A stretch of 64,000 bases of DNA. Source: Eustoma russellianum. Taxonomy: Eukaryota > Streptophyta > Magnoliopsida > Gentianales > Gentianaceae. Positions 12,601-24,200 of the stretch are shown here, piece by piece (positions within the stretch are counted from its first letter, which is position 1; every line of letters begins with the position of its first letter). The notes beneath the pieces are model-generated. The model made no database searches. It saw nothing but the letters and a program-made list of their open reading frames with translations, and was not told the DNA's origin. The stretch is taken from positions 14,453,119-14,517,118 of the forward strand of contig AP025062.1 in the NCBI GenBank assembly GCA_036186865.1. Direction: 5' to 3'. The translations under genes and the position numbers were made by a program.

Positions 12601-13517
12601 TTCTGCGGATTTAACTGCTGCTTCTGCCTGAGAAAATGCGTCGAAGATGTTTCCAAATGTGTCTCTATTCCACTGCCGTAAGTCTTTTCGAAGAAGCAAT
12701 AGTTTGCGGTTGAACCCCCACATTCCTCCGACTGTGGGATACGATTGCCATCTATGAGCAACAAAGTCATCAAAATCCACATGTGTTGCCCAAACATCTA
12801 AATATCGGAAAAGTGATGGCGCTCGAGGACCTTCTGAATCACATATCAAAAGTAGTGGCGCATGATCTGAAGTGGCCCTTGATAGATGTTGAACTTGTGC
12901 TATCGAGAATATATCCAAAAATGATGTTGAGCTCAGAAAACGGTCTAGACGACGCCATACGCATCTTAAACCTCGACCATCAGACCAAGTGTAACATGAA
13001 CTTTGGAATGGGAATTCCTGCAACTGACAATGTTGGATGAAGTCATTGAAATCTTGTAGTGTGCGCAACGATGGTTGCGATCTGCCACGATGTTCATCCA
13101 ATGATCTAAATGTATTAAAATCTCCTCCGATAAGCCATGGAATTGTGTTGGACATGTGAAATTGTCTCAAGTCTTCCCATAATATACGCCGCTGAAGAAC
13201 GGAATGACTTCCATATACGGTTGTCAACCAAAAACAGTCTCCCATGGCCAACCATCGAAACTTAATCGAGTGATGTTGATGACCATATTGTTCCTCTTCA
13301 TGCGTTAGGAGCGAGTCCTTCCAAAAAACCAGATTTGATCATTACAAGCAGATATAGCTTTTGAGCAACCAAGTTGTAATTGATATGATTGCAAGGCAGT
13401 GGGTCTAAGTTTTGGCTCAATGACAATTATAAGATATACGTTATGCTTTCGAACTAATGAGAGCAATCTATTAAATGAACTACGAATTCCACGGACATTC
13501 CACATCAAGATCTTCAT
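9693..13517 (-). pseudogene. LINE-2 ORF2: endonuclease, reverse transcriptase, RNase H
   Basis: In sense order: the endonuclease N-terminus from the ATG at 13517 (MKILMWNVRGIRSS), a frameshift after the WFF motif near 13305, then an open frame 13251-11419. This frame contains the endonuclease motifs GGDFNTF and SDHAPLL, and the RT motifs KMDMAKAFDRVSW, GVKQGDPLSPLLF and FADDFLVF, all with catalytic aspartates intact. Further frames hold the RT thumb (11328-11074, KYLGSYLHKG) and the zinc finger (11049-10447, CAFC...H...C). The RNase H is decayed: its opening reads KLNVYAAVG, so the first aspartate is replaced by tyrosine, and the closing PREANSAAH lies at 9887-9693. The protein would nick target DNA and copy the LINE RNA. 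Confidence 0.88.
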
Positions 13518-14585
13518 TGGGATAAAATATCAAAAGAGTTTGAGAGGTGCGATGCACGTAACCTGGTTAGACGGGGAGAAGTGGGTTGGGTCCGTTGTAA
13601 TATGCGTGGCCCCTGACTCGGATTGGGATTTGCAGGATCACCATCTACTTGCTCAGCAGCATGTGTGTCAACGTATGCGGCTTCGATTAGATTGGGGACA
13701 TTGTGACAGTCTCTTGCATCTTGGTCATCCAGTATATTATCATCTAATGTGGGATCATGCTCATTGTCAGAATGAGAAACCATTGCGCCTGACGCAGGGA
13801 GATCTCCTAATAGGCAGTTGTCAACCCCTTTTAATATTGAGAGGTCCTGCATGTCTGATACTTCATGTGTAATTACCATTTCCAGTGACGCAGGGTTTGG
13901 CGTTTCCTCGCATCTCTTAGCTGTTAAAGGCGGTTGTTCAGCTGAGAAGGGGCCTAACTTTTTGGGCGTCCAGCGTTGTTTTTTGTGCTTGTCAGAAGGT
14001 TGTAATTTAGGGTTAGGAACTGGTGCAGCATCTTTTTCCGTGGACTGTGTAGGGTTTGCATGATGTTTACCACAGTCTACTGATTCATGACATAGACGAT
14101 AGCAGGTTGCGCAATATCGGAGGAGATCTTCGTACTCTACACTCTGCATGATAACTCTTGATGACGTCTGGATAAATACACGCTGGGGCAAGTCCTTAGA
14201 GACGTCGAGTTCAATACAAACTCGGGCAACGGATGGGCGATTAAACGTGACAGTGGCAGTATCCAGTTTTAACAACTCACCTAGCGTAGCCGCTATTTGA
14301 AAGAGAGCATCTTTACGATGCATATGGATTGGAAGACCCAGGAATGATACCCATATTGGAACGATAGGCACTTCAATGGTGAGATCATAATCCAGCGCCC
14401 ACTTAGTAATTCACATTTGTTTGCCGGATATAATCCATCCTCGTCGCGTAAAACAGCGGGTATAATCTTGTTCGAGATCAAAATGAAGAAGAATGTTTGT
14501 GGGATCCAAAAGACCGACCTTTACAGATCCTGTGAATCTAATACGGTCAATGGCAGAACAGATCGTTGCTATCGGAGGCCGACTG
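13514..14585 (-). pseudogene. LINE-2 ORF1, C-terminal part (RNA-binding)
   Basis: ORF1 proteins of plant L1 elements bind the element RNA. This part holds the second half of the DUF4283-like domain (VPIVPIWVSFLGLPIH, then RPSVARVCIELDVS) and a CCHC knuckle CATCYRLCHESVDC, with all four ligands present. A basic, proline-rich tail ends in ILSQ. A single TGA at 14413-14411 interrupts the otherwise continuous frame just before ITKW. The stop codon (13516-13514) overlaps the ORF2 start as ATGA. The frame is cut at 14585 by the giant-LTR element and resumes at 25343. Confidence 0.85.
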
Positions 14586-15162
14586 TGTTGTACCCCCAAC
14601 GAAAAGACATATTGTACTTGAAGACTCGTATAAGTGAATTAATAAAGTGGAATCCTTCAAGTGCATTTCACTAAGTTTTATTAGTGCTTCTTTTATTTTA
14701 TGTTGATAAGCAAACATATAATCATTCAAGCATGAGTTATGGACCATGACCAATTCAAATTCACCCTAAGGGCTTAAGAGATTTCGGCCACAAGGTTTAA
14801 AAAGGGCCTTAGAAGGTTTTTCAAATCTATAAGAAGGCTAATCTTAAGGGCCTTCTTAAAATAAGCCCAAATGGAAATTAAGGAGTTTTTTAAGTAGTGG
14901 GGCAATTTGCCCCCAACTCTCACAAAATTTCAGCCCCTTTAGCACAAAAGAAATCAAGATTTCCCTAATTTCATTTTTAAAACAAAAGGGAAAATAATTA
15001 GTAAAAAGGGGGCAACTACCCACATGGCTTTTCATTAAACTCACTTGGGAAGAGATTAAGCTTGATAATGGATATTGAAGGCCATAACCGTCGGTTTTCC
15101 TCTATGGTTAACCAAGGAGAATTCCAAACTCTTACCATGGTTACTTTATATTAAAAACAAGG

Positions 15163-15311
15163 TTAAAGTAACTCAAGTTAACCCATAAAGTAACTCTAGT
15201 TGGATAAAGTAACCTAGGTTAGCCTTAAAGTAACTATAGTTGAATTAAAGTAACTCTAGTCGCATTAAAGTAACTCTAGTTGCATTAAAATAACCTTGGT
15301 TAGAAGTAACT
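15163..15311 (+). repeat. Tandem array of ~21-bp units in the LARD LTR
   Basis: About seven imperfect units share the core aaagtaactctagttg (variants ctag, ctat, ccta, cttg). The same array is in the 3' LTR at 21817-21965 with nearly identical units, so it belongs to the LTR and arose before insertion. AGTAACT/AGTTACT-like half sites may bind a protein, but this is a guess. Confidence 0.8.
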
Positions 15312-17671
15312 TAGGCTAATTAACTCTAATTAGCCTAACCAAGCCAAGGTAAACCCTCCTTCTCCCTTAACATATCCAACGGTTAACCCCTTAGCCAAGG
15401 GAAGAAAAATTTTCTCCAAGAAACTCTAGAACACTCTTCCTCAAGAATTTACAAGGAACTTTCCTTCTCCTTTCTATTCAAAGTACACGGCCAAGGAGAA
15501 CCAAAGGATTCAAGATTCACTCAAGTGCAAACATGGTCTAGGTAAGTAAATCCTCAACTCTTCAAGGGAATTTCTACATTACAGATTGAAGCTCATGCTA
15601 CCCTTTTTCTTGCTCATAAAATCGTGACCTCCATGGTCACTAGGTTCAAATTTTCAAGCTTTTAAGATGTGCTAGCTCTAAGAGGTTTGAACACCACTCA
15701 AGCTCCATTTTGGTGAGTCCATTTAACCTCTACTTAGATACATCTTTCACTTAAGAACATGGACTAACAATTGTTCTTTTTTTCCTCTTCAAAACCGTGG
15801 GGTTCATATATGAAGAAGAGGAAGGCTTCACCCATTTCATACACATTTCAAGCTAAGGAAAGGTGTGAGTGTGAGAAAGGCAAGTATCCTATAAATACTC
15901 ATGGCTTGTATGTGAAAGTATATGCTTGAATGTCTAGATGTTGCTAAGTTTCAATCTTAGATATAATATACTAAGCTTGAAGCATGAAGTTTTCGGATTT
16001 ATGAGCAAGGTGGCTTGAATGCATGAGATTTTGTTTAAAGATGGATTCTTTGCTCTTTTTAAGCATGAATATGATGTGAACATAAGATGAATGTGACAAA
16101 TATTTCTCCTTTGACATGTATGGGGGACGGTTGGGAGAGAAAGAGGGATAAGGATAGTTCTTGTGATAATTTTGTAATTTGTGGAGTAAAGATGTGAACA
16201 AGATGTGTGCTTTATGATTTAAGTTTGACACGTTCATTGTGGAGATATGATTTAAGCCCTTGCATGTGTATAAACGGGCTGTTTTGGGGGGGGAAGGTAC
16301 GTATACATCCATTATACCAAGAATGGATTCTAGTATGAACATGATATGCAAGGCCAAAGGAATGATATGTATATTATTCAAACTGTTTTGAAATGATGTG
16401 TAGATGACTTTTGGAGTGTGTTAGAATCTGCAAAACCATATGCTAAAAGTGTATTTGATGATTAATAAGGTATTGAAGCCAACAGCTCAAGTTGGGACAT
16501 GTTAGTAAGGAAATGTGACAAAATTGGAATTTACTGGAACAAGGCAGATTATTGTGACGTATTGCAGGACCTGAAAAGAGACTTTAGAAGTATTCAATTA
16601 AGCTAATTTTTGGCTTAAAACTAGCCCTATGTGTGTAGTAAATATGAGAGTTGGAATTTCGTTAAAAGGAGTTACGGTTTATTTTTAACGGAATTTTTAG
16701 TGAAACTGGTCAAGCTGGAAATTACTGGACTGAACCGATTTTATATGACATAATGATTGACCCGGAAATGGACATTAGAAATACGAAATTGGGCTGATTT
16801 TTGGTAGGATACTAGCCCTATGTGTTTGCTAACTTTGCGAGTTTGAATTTTGAAAAAGGACTTAAGGATTGGTCACAATAAAATTCGTAGTAAAATTGGT
16901 CATTCCAGAATTTAGCATGTACCCGTTTTGAGAAAAAGAATAAATGACCCCTTTAAAGTTATTATAATGATGCGAAACTTTTATGATAATTACCCAAGAC
17001 CTATGTGAGTGTTTTCATGTAAACCAATTAGCTAAGAATTGTTATTTTAAGGGGTAATCACCAAAGCTAAGTTGGTGTTACAAATCTGGAATTTTTGGAA
17101 GAATTGAAGAACTTGTTGTGGGGCTTTGTGTTGGTGGGCATAGACTTCTTTGTATAGTTTGGGCTTGTGACCATTAATTATTGGTATGTCTACGGCAATT
17201 TCCGGGGTTGGTCCAAATTAAATAAAGCTTAATGGGCTTAAAGGAAAAGTAAAAGAAAGGACATTGTACTGCTGAAATTCAGCAGTACCTTGTTTCGTAA
17301 TTAAATAAATTGAGAGTCTTACACGTCCCACAACGTTACGAAATTTATATGGAGAATAGATAAGACACCCTTATGCATATGTGTGACCAAAAAATCATGA
17401 TACTGGCCAAAACTGTGAGGTTTTAAGGCAGCGCGATTGGTACGATAGTTCTGGAAATTTTTCCAGCCTAAAGAACGAGGTTGTACTTGCATGTATGTAA
17501 CGCATCGTGTCATGGATTTCATAGTACATGTCATACATTGCATCATCGTCATTTATATGATTTGTGAAACTGATTTTATGAGGAAGAATGATGAAAAAGC
17601 GTTTATAAAGAAAAGATTCTGTTTTTAAAAGAACGCTTCCCACCGGTACCGTGTGTGTTTTTTGGACAGTA

Positions 17672-17882
17672 GGACCCGCTCCAGATCTGGGGTTAACTGA
17701 TCTGATGGTATGGACCGTTCAGGCCTGGAGAGAATAGACCTGATTATGATGATATGGGCCGTACAGGCCCGGAGAGAATAGACCTGGTAATTATGATTGA
17801 TGACGTGACCGCTCCGAATCCGGGAATAATAGATTCGAAGAGAAATAAGTGACCGCCTCAGATCCGGGAGAATAGATCTGAA
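17672..17882 (+). repeat. Tandem array of palindromic units in the LARD LTR
   Basis: Five units of about 40-55 bases share a GACCG core, then an imperfect palindrome (CAGATCTGG, CAGGCCTGG, CAGGCCCGG, CGAATCCGG, CAGATCCGG) and GAGAATAGAYCTG. The palindrome and the trailing half site vary together: cagATC units end agATCtg, while cagGCC units end gACCtg. The matching array in the 3' LTR is at 24324-24533. Confidence 0.75.
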
Positions 17883-18705
17883 CACTCTCTTGTTTTCTTT
17901 ACGATGATGTTTTAAATGAAAGAACGAAAGAACTTATTTTCATTTTTATCATGATGCATCACACATACATACTCATGAATGTTGCATTTAATGAGTCATC
18001 GAATATGGGTACGTAATACTTAGACCAAGATGTTATGACATGTTAGTTCCTAAGTTATGATCTTTATTGAGTGATGATCTTTTAATAGGTTATGAACTGT
18101 TATCGGTTATGAACCTTTGTAAGCTATAAATTTTGCCAAGTATTAATCTTTGATAAGTTATGAGCTGATTACCTACGGGTGTTGGATGGAAGGTCAAAAA
18201 TGTTTCTAAACTGAATTTTTTAAGGGTTTGGTTCTTGTATGTACTTTCCATTTAATTCACGATTATTTATAGTTTACTTGCTGGTGACGTTGTCACTCAC
18301 CCCTTATTTTTCCTCCCAGAACCCGCAGAAAATAGAGTTGAATAGATCGAAGATGAACCTAGGGTTCCTTACCCGTAGAAATGCAAGAGGTGGACGACTT
18401 AAGAGACTTGACGAGATGGTTACGATCGATGATCTTTTTATGAAATTGTGATGGAAACAATTATTTTTGGGATTTCTGTACTTTATGATCGGGTTGTAAA
18501 ACTAATGATGGTTGCTTAGACGTTTTTATTTTAAAAGTTTTTTTACTCTGCCTCGGTTTTGCTTACTTGTTAACGTATAAGCATGAAAGTCCACATATTT
18601 TATTTTGGACTATGTTATGTTATGGACTGATGCCTGGTACTCTCCTTAGTGAAGTACGGCAGGCGGCACCGTATCCGGCTGGGCCGGGGTGCGAGGCGCT
18701 ACAGG

Positions 18706-18718
18706 TGGTATCAGAGCC
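18706..18718 (+). other. Primer-binding site for initiator tRNA-Met (LARD)
   Basis: The bases tggtatcagagcc lie two bases after the 5' LTR end and match the complement of the 3' end of plant initiator tRNA-Met. This is where minus-strand synthesis would start. Its exact conservation suggests the element kept the cis-signals needed to be mobilised by a partner's enzymes. Confidence 0.9.
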
Positions 18719-19264
18719 AAGACTCTAGATCTAGGCAAAATATAGAATTAAGCTATGATTTTAGAAATCTAAGTTTGATCTTAGATCTAAGTCATGACCT
18801 TAGAAAGAGAGTTGACCTTAGACTAGGATGCGTTAGACTGGAAATTAGGGTTTTGACCAGATGATAAAGCCCCAGTCGATGGCAATTTATAGAATGTAAT
18901 CATGCCTGCCTGCGTGACCTTAAGATCTTATTTGGGTTACGAATTAAATTTTGTCTCTTAATCTGAATATTTATATCTTGAGTAAGACTCCGACGCTCTG
19001 TGGTGCGGATGGCATCACGATTCAGTAAAGTGACATCATCACTGTCACCCCAGGAAGCAGTTGACTTTACTAGCCACAGTTAGTAAGAGCACGTATTCCA
19101 GGGAATCTAGTTCATAGTAGGCAGAAAGATGGTTAAATGAAGTTGCAGGTAACTTCATGTTGATACTGGTACCATATAGGATAAGGGCACAAATTCTCCG
19201 GCCGTTTTTGAACAGTAAGGACAGCCAGTGGTGGAGGATTTGTATCCAGCCACCACCACGACCG
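18719..19264 (+). other. LARD leader, non-coding
   Basis: This stretch lies between the primer-binding site and the gag scrap. It has AT-rich repeats of the form gatcttaga/gaccttaga just after the primer site, as does the leader of the element at 59623-64000. I see no coding potential. It may hold a dimerisation or packaging signal, which is inference only. Confidence 0.5.
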
Positions 19265-19499
19265 ATAACTTGGGCAGAGTTCTAAGAGGAGATTTGTGAG
19301 TTCTTCTTCTCTCAGGACTTAATCACAAGAAGGGCTGTGGAATTCGACGCATTAAAACAAGGGTTAGGCATCACCGTCTCAGAGTACGCTCGTCGGTTCA
19401 CTACTTTGGGTTGGTATGTTCCTTTGATCATGGAAGATGAAAAGTTTAAGGTGATCAGATCTGTGCACAGTTTAGACCTCCAGATCAAACTCGGTTAGT
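19265..19499 (+). pseudogene. Remnant of Tekay-like gag in the LARD interior
   Basis: One frame reads the EFFFSQDL to EYARRFTTLGWYVPLI stretch and ends at a stop near 19497. It lines up with the gag of the element at 59623-64000 (EFRKFYIPP to DYANRFTALGRYVPAI). Only about 70 residues of capsid remain, with no knuckle, so no Gag can be made. This is the best evidence that the LARD comes from the Tekay lineage. Confidence 0.75.
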
Positions 19500-19972
19500 C
19501 AGGGCGTGGTAAGAGAACAGAAGGACGAAATAAACGGCTTAACGAGCGTACTATGAAACGAAACCAAGAAACGCCTAATTGCACAAGTTAAATGTGAAGT
19601 ACCCATGTCCTACTTCCTATTAACCAAGTATAAGAAATTATGATATTTCTCTTTAAGTTATGATGAGTAGAACATAAGTAAGTAAGTGAGATTATTAGTG
19701 ATAGCATGACCAAGTATAACACCGTGTTTGGGACTCAGGGTATTCGTCATGATGCGTCACCATTAGCACTTGTACACATTTTGTTGTACTATATAAGGAA
19801 TGGATCAGCATATCGTGTGCTATTATCAAGAGTGCTATAGCCAAATTGGAACACGTTATGACATCATGATATGAAAGCACCATGTTAGGCAAGCTATGGA
19901 AAGCAGGTCATGATTATGAAAACCATGTTTAATGAGAACGGGCCACCTTAGGATGATGAGCTTTTAAGGGAG
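19500..19972 (+). other. LARD interior, no recognisable gene
   Basis: Between the gag scrap and the RT scrap I see no frame that resembles protease or nucleocapsid. The sequence is AT-rich with many stops in all frames. Confidence 0.5.
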
Positions 19973-20104
19973 GAATTTATTTCCCCTGTCGCTTCGCCTG
20001 GGGGTGCCCCTGTATTATTCGTAGAGAAGAAGGATGGAGGCATGCGTCCTTGCGTAGATCATAAAGGACTCAACGTGGTCACCATAAGAACATATACCCT
20101 CTGA
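19973..20104 (+). pseudogene. Remnant of reverse transcriptase N-terminus in the LARD interior
   Basis: A single frame gives SPVASPGGAPVLFVEKKDGG and then MRPCVDHKGLNVV, the first conserved block of Ty3/gypsy reverse transcriptase. In the coding elements here the same block reads SPWGAPVLFVKKKDGS and MRLCIDYRELNK. It stops at 20102-20104. The catalytic box is absent from the interior, so the RT is gone. Confidence 0.8.
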
Positions 20105-21069
20105 CTAAGATTAATGATCTATTTAACCAGCTTCGGATAAGCAATTGACAAGTGGTGTATTGTTCGGAAGTCAGGTAATTTGCTTAGTTAACTTGCCTGT
20201 GGTATCTCTTAAGGAGGAATTCATAGAAATATGATAAGATGGTGAAACGTTACAGGACTGTTTAGAAGAAATCTAAAACAATGGCCACTTGAGAGGCGGA
20301 ATGGGGAATCCCATAAGATATAGTGTTAGGATCAAGAAGTTATAAGTTGAGAATATCTAACACACTCTAGCAGAGACGTTACAACTTGGCATATCCTCAT
20401 TTCATATGTATAGCATGATGTTCCAGATGTTTTATGAACACGCAAATAGTGATACGTGCATGTTTTCAAGTATCAAAAGAGAAAACAAGGATTTACGATG
20501 AACCAGAAACATTTGAAATGTCATAAATAGGACATAAGTTTCAAAGGAGAAACCATAACTTCTAGTTCGAGTTTATGAAATGATCGCAAAAGTAAAAGTT
20601 ATTACGTAGTAAGGCAATCAATGAGACGGATGAATGCGGCACATACTTTGTGAAGAACTTGATATGTGTACTTTATGGGAATTATTCCAGATGTCGTTGG
20701 ATGCTGTTTCATACGTAGGATGATCGTTACATGATTACAGAAAGGATGTTTACAGAAAAGAGCTAATGATCTATATCCCAGAGTTAATGATCTCTGCCAA
20801 GTTTTATGAAAAAGGAAATTATAAGCATTTCATGATCATGCTAACCCAGAAAGGATACCATTATCAGTACGTAGTAACAAGATTGAAAGCGCTTAAGATA
20901 TGAGATGGGGTTACGGTGACACCTCTAGAAAATTAAGAATAAGTTCTGATGAGACCTCTAAGACGAGTTGAACAAAGCAGTTCTGAGGAAACTAGATAGA
21001 CACTTTATTCTGTCTTATTTACCTAAGGGTAAGAAAGGAGCCCCTAAAGATAGTTGAGTCGAAGGGAAG
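20105..21069 (+). other. LARD interior, decayed non-coding
   Basis: No conserved pol block (no FIDD box, no RNase H motif, no integrase zinc finger or DDE motif) is visible in this stretch on either strand. It keeps a length similar to non-coding LARD cores. Confidence 0.5.
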
Positions 21070-21168
21070 AAGTTGAGAAAGAGATCCATACCTATGGTAA
21101 AGGGTCAGTGGAAGTACCATCCTAGAGGAGAAGCCACATGGGAAAACGGAAGGAGAAATGAGGAGTAG
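21070..21168 (+). pseudogene. Remnant of integrase C-terminus in the LARD interior
   Basis: The frame reads KLRKRSIPMVKGQWKYH and then GEATWE before a TAG at 21166-21168. This matches the last residues of the Tekay-like polyprotein (RRSIPFVKVQW and EREATWE). It directly precedes the polypurine tract, as in the coding elements, so the 3' end of pol was kept in place while the middle was lost. Confidence 0.8.
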
Positions 21169-21223
21169 ATATTCCCATTTTCTTTAACTAAGTCTCTGAA
21201 GTTTCGAGGACAAAACTTATGTT

Positions 21224-21238
21224 AGGGGGGGGGGGAGA
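21224..21238 (+). other. Polypurine tract of the LARD
   Basis: A run of twelve G flanked by A and followed by AGA lies directly before the 3' LTR start. It would prime plus-strand synthesis. The long G homopolymer is unusual and its exact length may be unreliable in the assembly. Confidence 0.85.
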
Positions 21239-21239
21239 A

Positions 21240-24200
21240 TGTTGTACCCCCAACGAAAAGACATATTGTACTTGAAGACTCATATAAGTGAATTAATAAA
21301 GTGGCATCCTTCAAGTGCATTTCCCTAAGTTTCATTAGTGCTTCTTTTATTTTATGTTGATAAGCAAAGAATATAATCATTCAAGTATGAGTTATGGACC
21401 ATGACCAATTCAAATTCACCCTAAGGGCTTAAGAGATTTCGGCACAAGGTTTAAAAAGGGCCTTAGAAGGTTTTTCAAATCTATAAGAAGGCTAATCTTA
21501 AGGGCCTTCTTAAAATAAGCCCAAATGGAAATTAAGGAGTTTTTTAAGTAGTGGGGCAATTTTCCACCAACTCTCACAAAATTTCGGCCCCTTTAGCACA
21601 AAAGGAATCAAGATTTCCCTAATTTCATTTTTAAAACAAAAGGGAAAATAATTAGTAAAAAGGGGGCAACTACCCACATGGCTTTTCATTAAACTCACTT
21701 GGGAAGAGATTAAGCTTGGTAATGGATATTGAAGGCCATAACCGTCGGTTTTCCTCTATGGTTAACCAAGGAGAATTCCAAACTCTTACCATGGTTACTT
21801 TATATTAAAAACAAGGTTAAAGTAACTCAAGTTAACCCATAAAGTAACTCTAGTTGGATAAAGTAACCTAGGTTAGCCTTAAAGTAACTATAGTTGAATT
21901 AAAGTAACTCTAGTCGCATTAAAGTAACTCTAGTTGCATTAAAGTAACCTTGGTTAGAAGTAACTTAGGCTAATTAACTCTAATTAGCCTAACCAAGCCA
22001 AGGTAAACCCTCCTTCTCCCTTAACATATCCAACAGCTAACCCCTTAGCCAAGGGAAGAAAAATTTTCTCCAAGAAACTCTAGAACACTCTTCCTCAAGA
22101 ATTTACAAAGAACTTTCCTTCTCCTTTCTATTCAAAGTACACGGCCAAGGAGAACCAAAGGATTCAAGATTCACTCAAGTGCAAACTTGGTCTAGGTAAG
22201 TAAATCCTCAACTCTTCAAGGGAATTTCTACATTACAGATTGAAGCTCATGCTACCCTTTTTCTTGCTCATAAAACCATGACCTCCATGGTCACTAGGTT
22301 CAAATTTTCAAGCTTTTAAGAGGTGCTAGCTCTAAGAGGTTTGAACACCACTCAAGCTCCATTTTCGTGAGTCCATTTAACCTCTACTTAGATACATCTT
22401 TCACTTAAGAACATGGACTAACAATTATTCTCTTTTTCCTCTTCAAAACCGTGGGGTTCATATGTGAAGTAGAGGAATGCTTCACCCATTTCATACACAT
22501 TTCAAGCTAAGGAAAGGTGTGAGTGTGAGAAAGGCAAGTATCCTATAAATACTTATGGCTTGTATGTGAAAGTATATGCTTGAATGTCTGGATGTTGCTA
22601 AGTTTCAATCTTAGATATAATATACTAAGCTTGAAGCATGAAGTTTTCGGATTTATGAGCAAGGTGGCTTGAATGCATGAGATTTTGTTTAAAGATGGAT
22701 TCTTTGCTCTTTTTAAGCATGAATATGATGTGAACATAAGATGAATGTGACAAATATTTCTCCTTTGACATGTATGGGGTACGGTTGGGAGAGAAAGAGG
22801 GATAAGGATGGTTCTTGTGATAATTTTTTAATTTGTGGAGTAAAGATGTGAACAAGATGTGTGCTTTATGATTTAAGTTTGACACGTTCATTGTGGAGAT
22901 ATGATTTAAGCCCTTGCATGTGTATAAACGGGCTGTTTTGGGGGGGAAGGTACGTATACATCCATTATACCAAGAATGGATTCTAGTATGAACATGATAT
23001 GCAAGGCCAAAGGAATGATATGTATATTATTATTCAAACTGTTTTGAAATGATGTGTAGATGACTTTTGGAGTGTTTTAGAATATGCAAAACCATAAGCT
23101 AAAAGTGTATTTGATGATTAATAAGGTATTGAAGCCAAACAGCTCAAGTTGGGACATGTTAGTAAGGAAATGTGACAAAATTGGAATTTACTGGAACATG
23201 TCATATTATTGTGACGTTTTGCAGGACCTGAAAAGAGACTTTAGAAGTATTCAATTAAGCTAATTTTTGGCGTAACACTATCCCTATGTGTGTAGTAAAT
23301 ATGATAGTTGGAATTTCGTTAAAAGGAGTTACGGTTTATTTTTTAATGGAATAGTTAGTGAAACTGGTTAAGCTGGAAATTACTGGACTGAACCGATTTT
23401 ATGTGACATAATGATTGATGCAGAAATGGACCTTAGAAATATGCAATTGGGCTGATTTTTGGTAGGATACTAGCCCTATGTGTTTGCTAACTTTGCGAGT
23501 TTGAATTTTTAAAAAGGACTTACGGATTGGTCACAATAAAATTCGTAGTAAAATTGGTCATTCCAGAATTCAGCATGTACCCGTTTTGAGAAAAAATGAC
23601 CCCTTTAAAGTTATTATAATGCTGCGAAACTTTTATGATAATTATCCAAGACCTATGTGAGTGTTTTCATGTAAAGCAATTAGCTTAGAATTGTTATTTT
23701 AAGGGGTAATCACCAAAGCTAAGTTGGTGTTACAAATCTGGAATTTTTGGCAGAGTTGAAGAACTTGTTATGGGGCTTTGTGTTGGTGGGCATAGACTTC
23801 TTTGTATAGTTTGGGATTGTGACCATTAATTATTGTATGTCTACGGCAATTTCCGGGGTTGTCCCAAATTAAATAAAGCTTAATGGGCTTAAAGGAAAAG
23901 TAAAAGAAAGGACATTATATTGCTGAAATTCAGCAGTACCCTGTTTCGTAATTAAATAAATTGAGAGTCTTACACGTCTCACAACGTTACGAAATTTATA
24001 TGGAGAATAGATAAGACACCCTTATGCATATGTGTGACGAAAAAATCATGATACTGGCCAAAACTGTGAGGTTTTAGAGCCGCGCGATTGGTACGATAGT
24101 TCTGGAAATTTTTCCAGCCTAAAGAACAAGGTTGTACTTGCATGTATGTAACGCATCGTGTCATGGATTTCATAGTACCTGTCATACATTACATCATCGT

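Larger units (their letters stand above)
8982..14585 (-). mobile_element. LINE-2, main part (3' UTR, ORF2, most of ORF1)
   Basis: LINE-2 is a full-length element on the minus strand, later split by the giant-LTR element at 14586-25342. Its remaining 5' part lies at 25343-25670. Together the pieces are about 5.9 kb, matching the 6.0 kb of LINE-3. The proteins are closest to LINE-4. Lesions are few for the length: one intact frame of 610 codons spans endonuclease and reverse transcriptase. Confidence 0.85.
14586..18703 (+). repeat. 5' LTR (4,118 bp) of the LARD-like element
   Basis: The repeat begins TGTTGTACCCCC and ends GCGAGGCGCTACA just before the primer-binding site. It carries two tandem arrays (15163-15311 and 17672-17882). 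Compared by eye with the 3' LTR, the first 210 bases differ at about seven or eight places, so the copies have diverged by a few percent since insertion. No protein-like frame was recognised within it. Confidence 0.9.

Noticed and set aside
15163..15311. A centromeric or satellite repeat
   Set aside because: The units occur only within the two LTRs of one element and number about seven.
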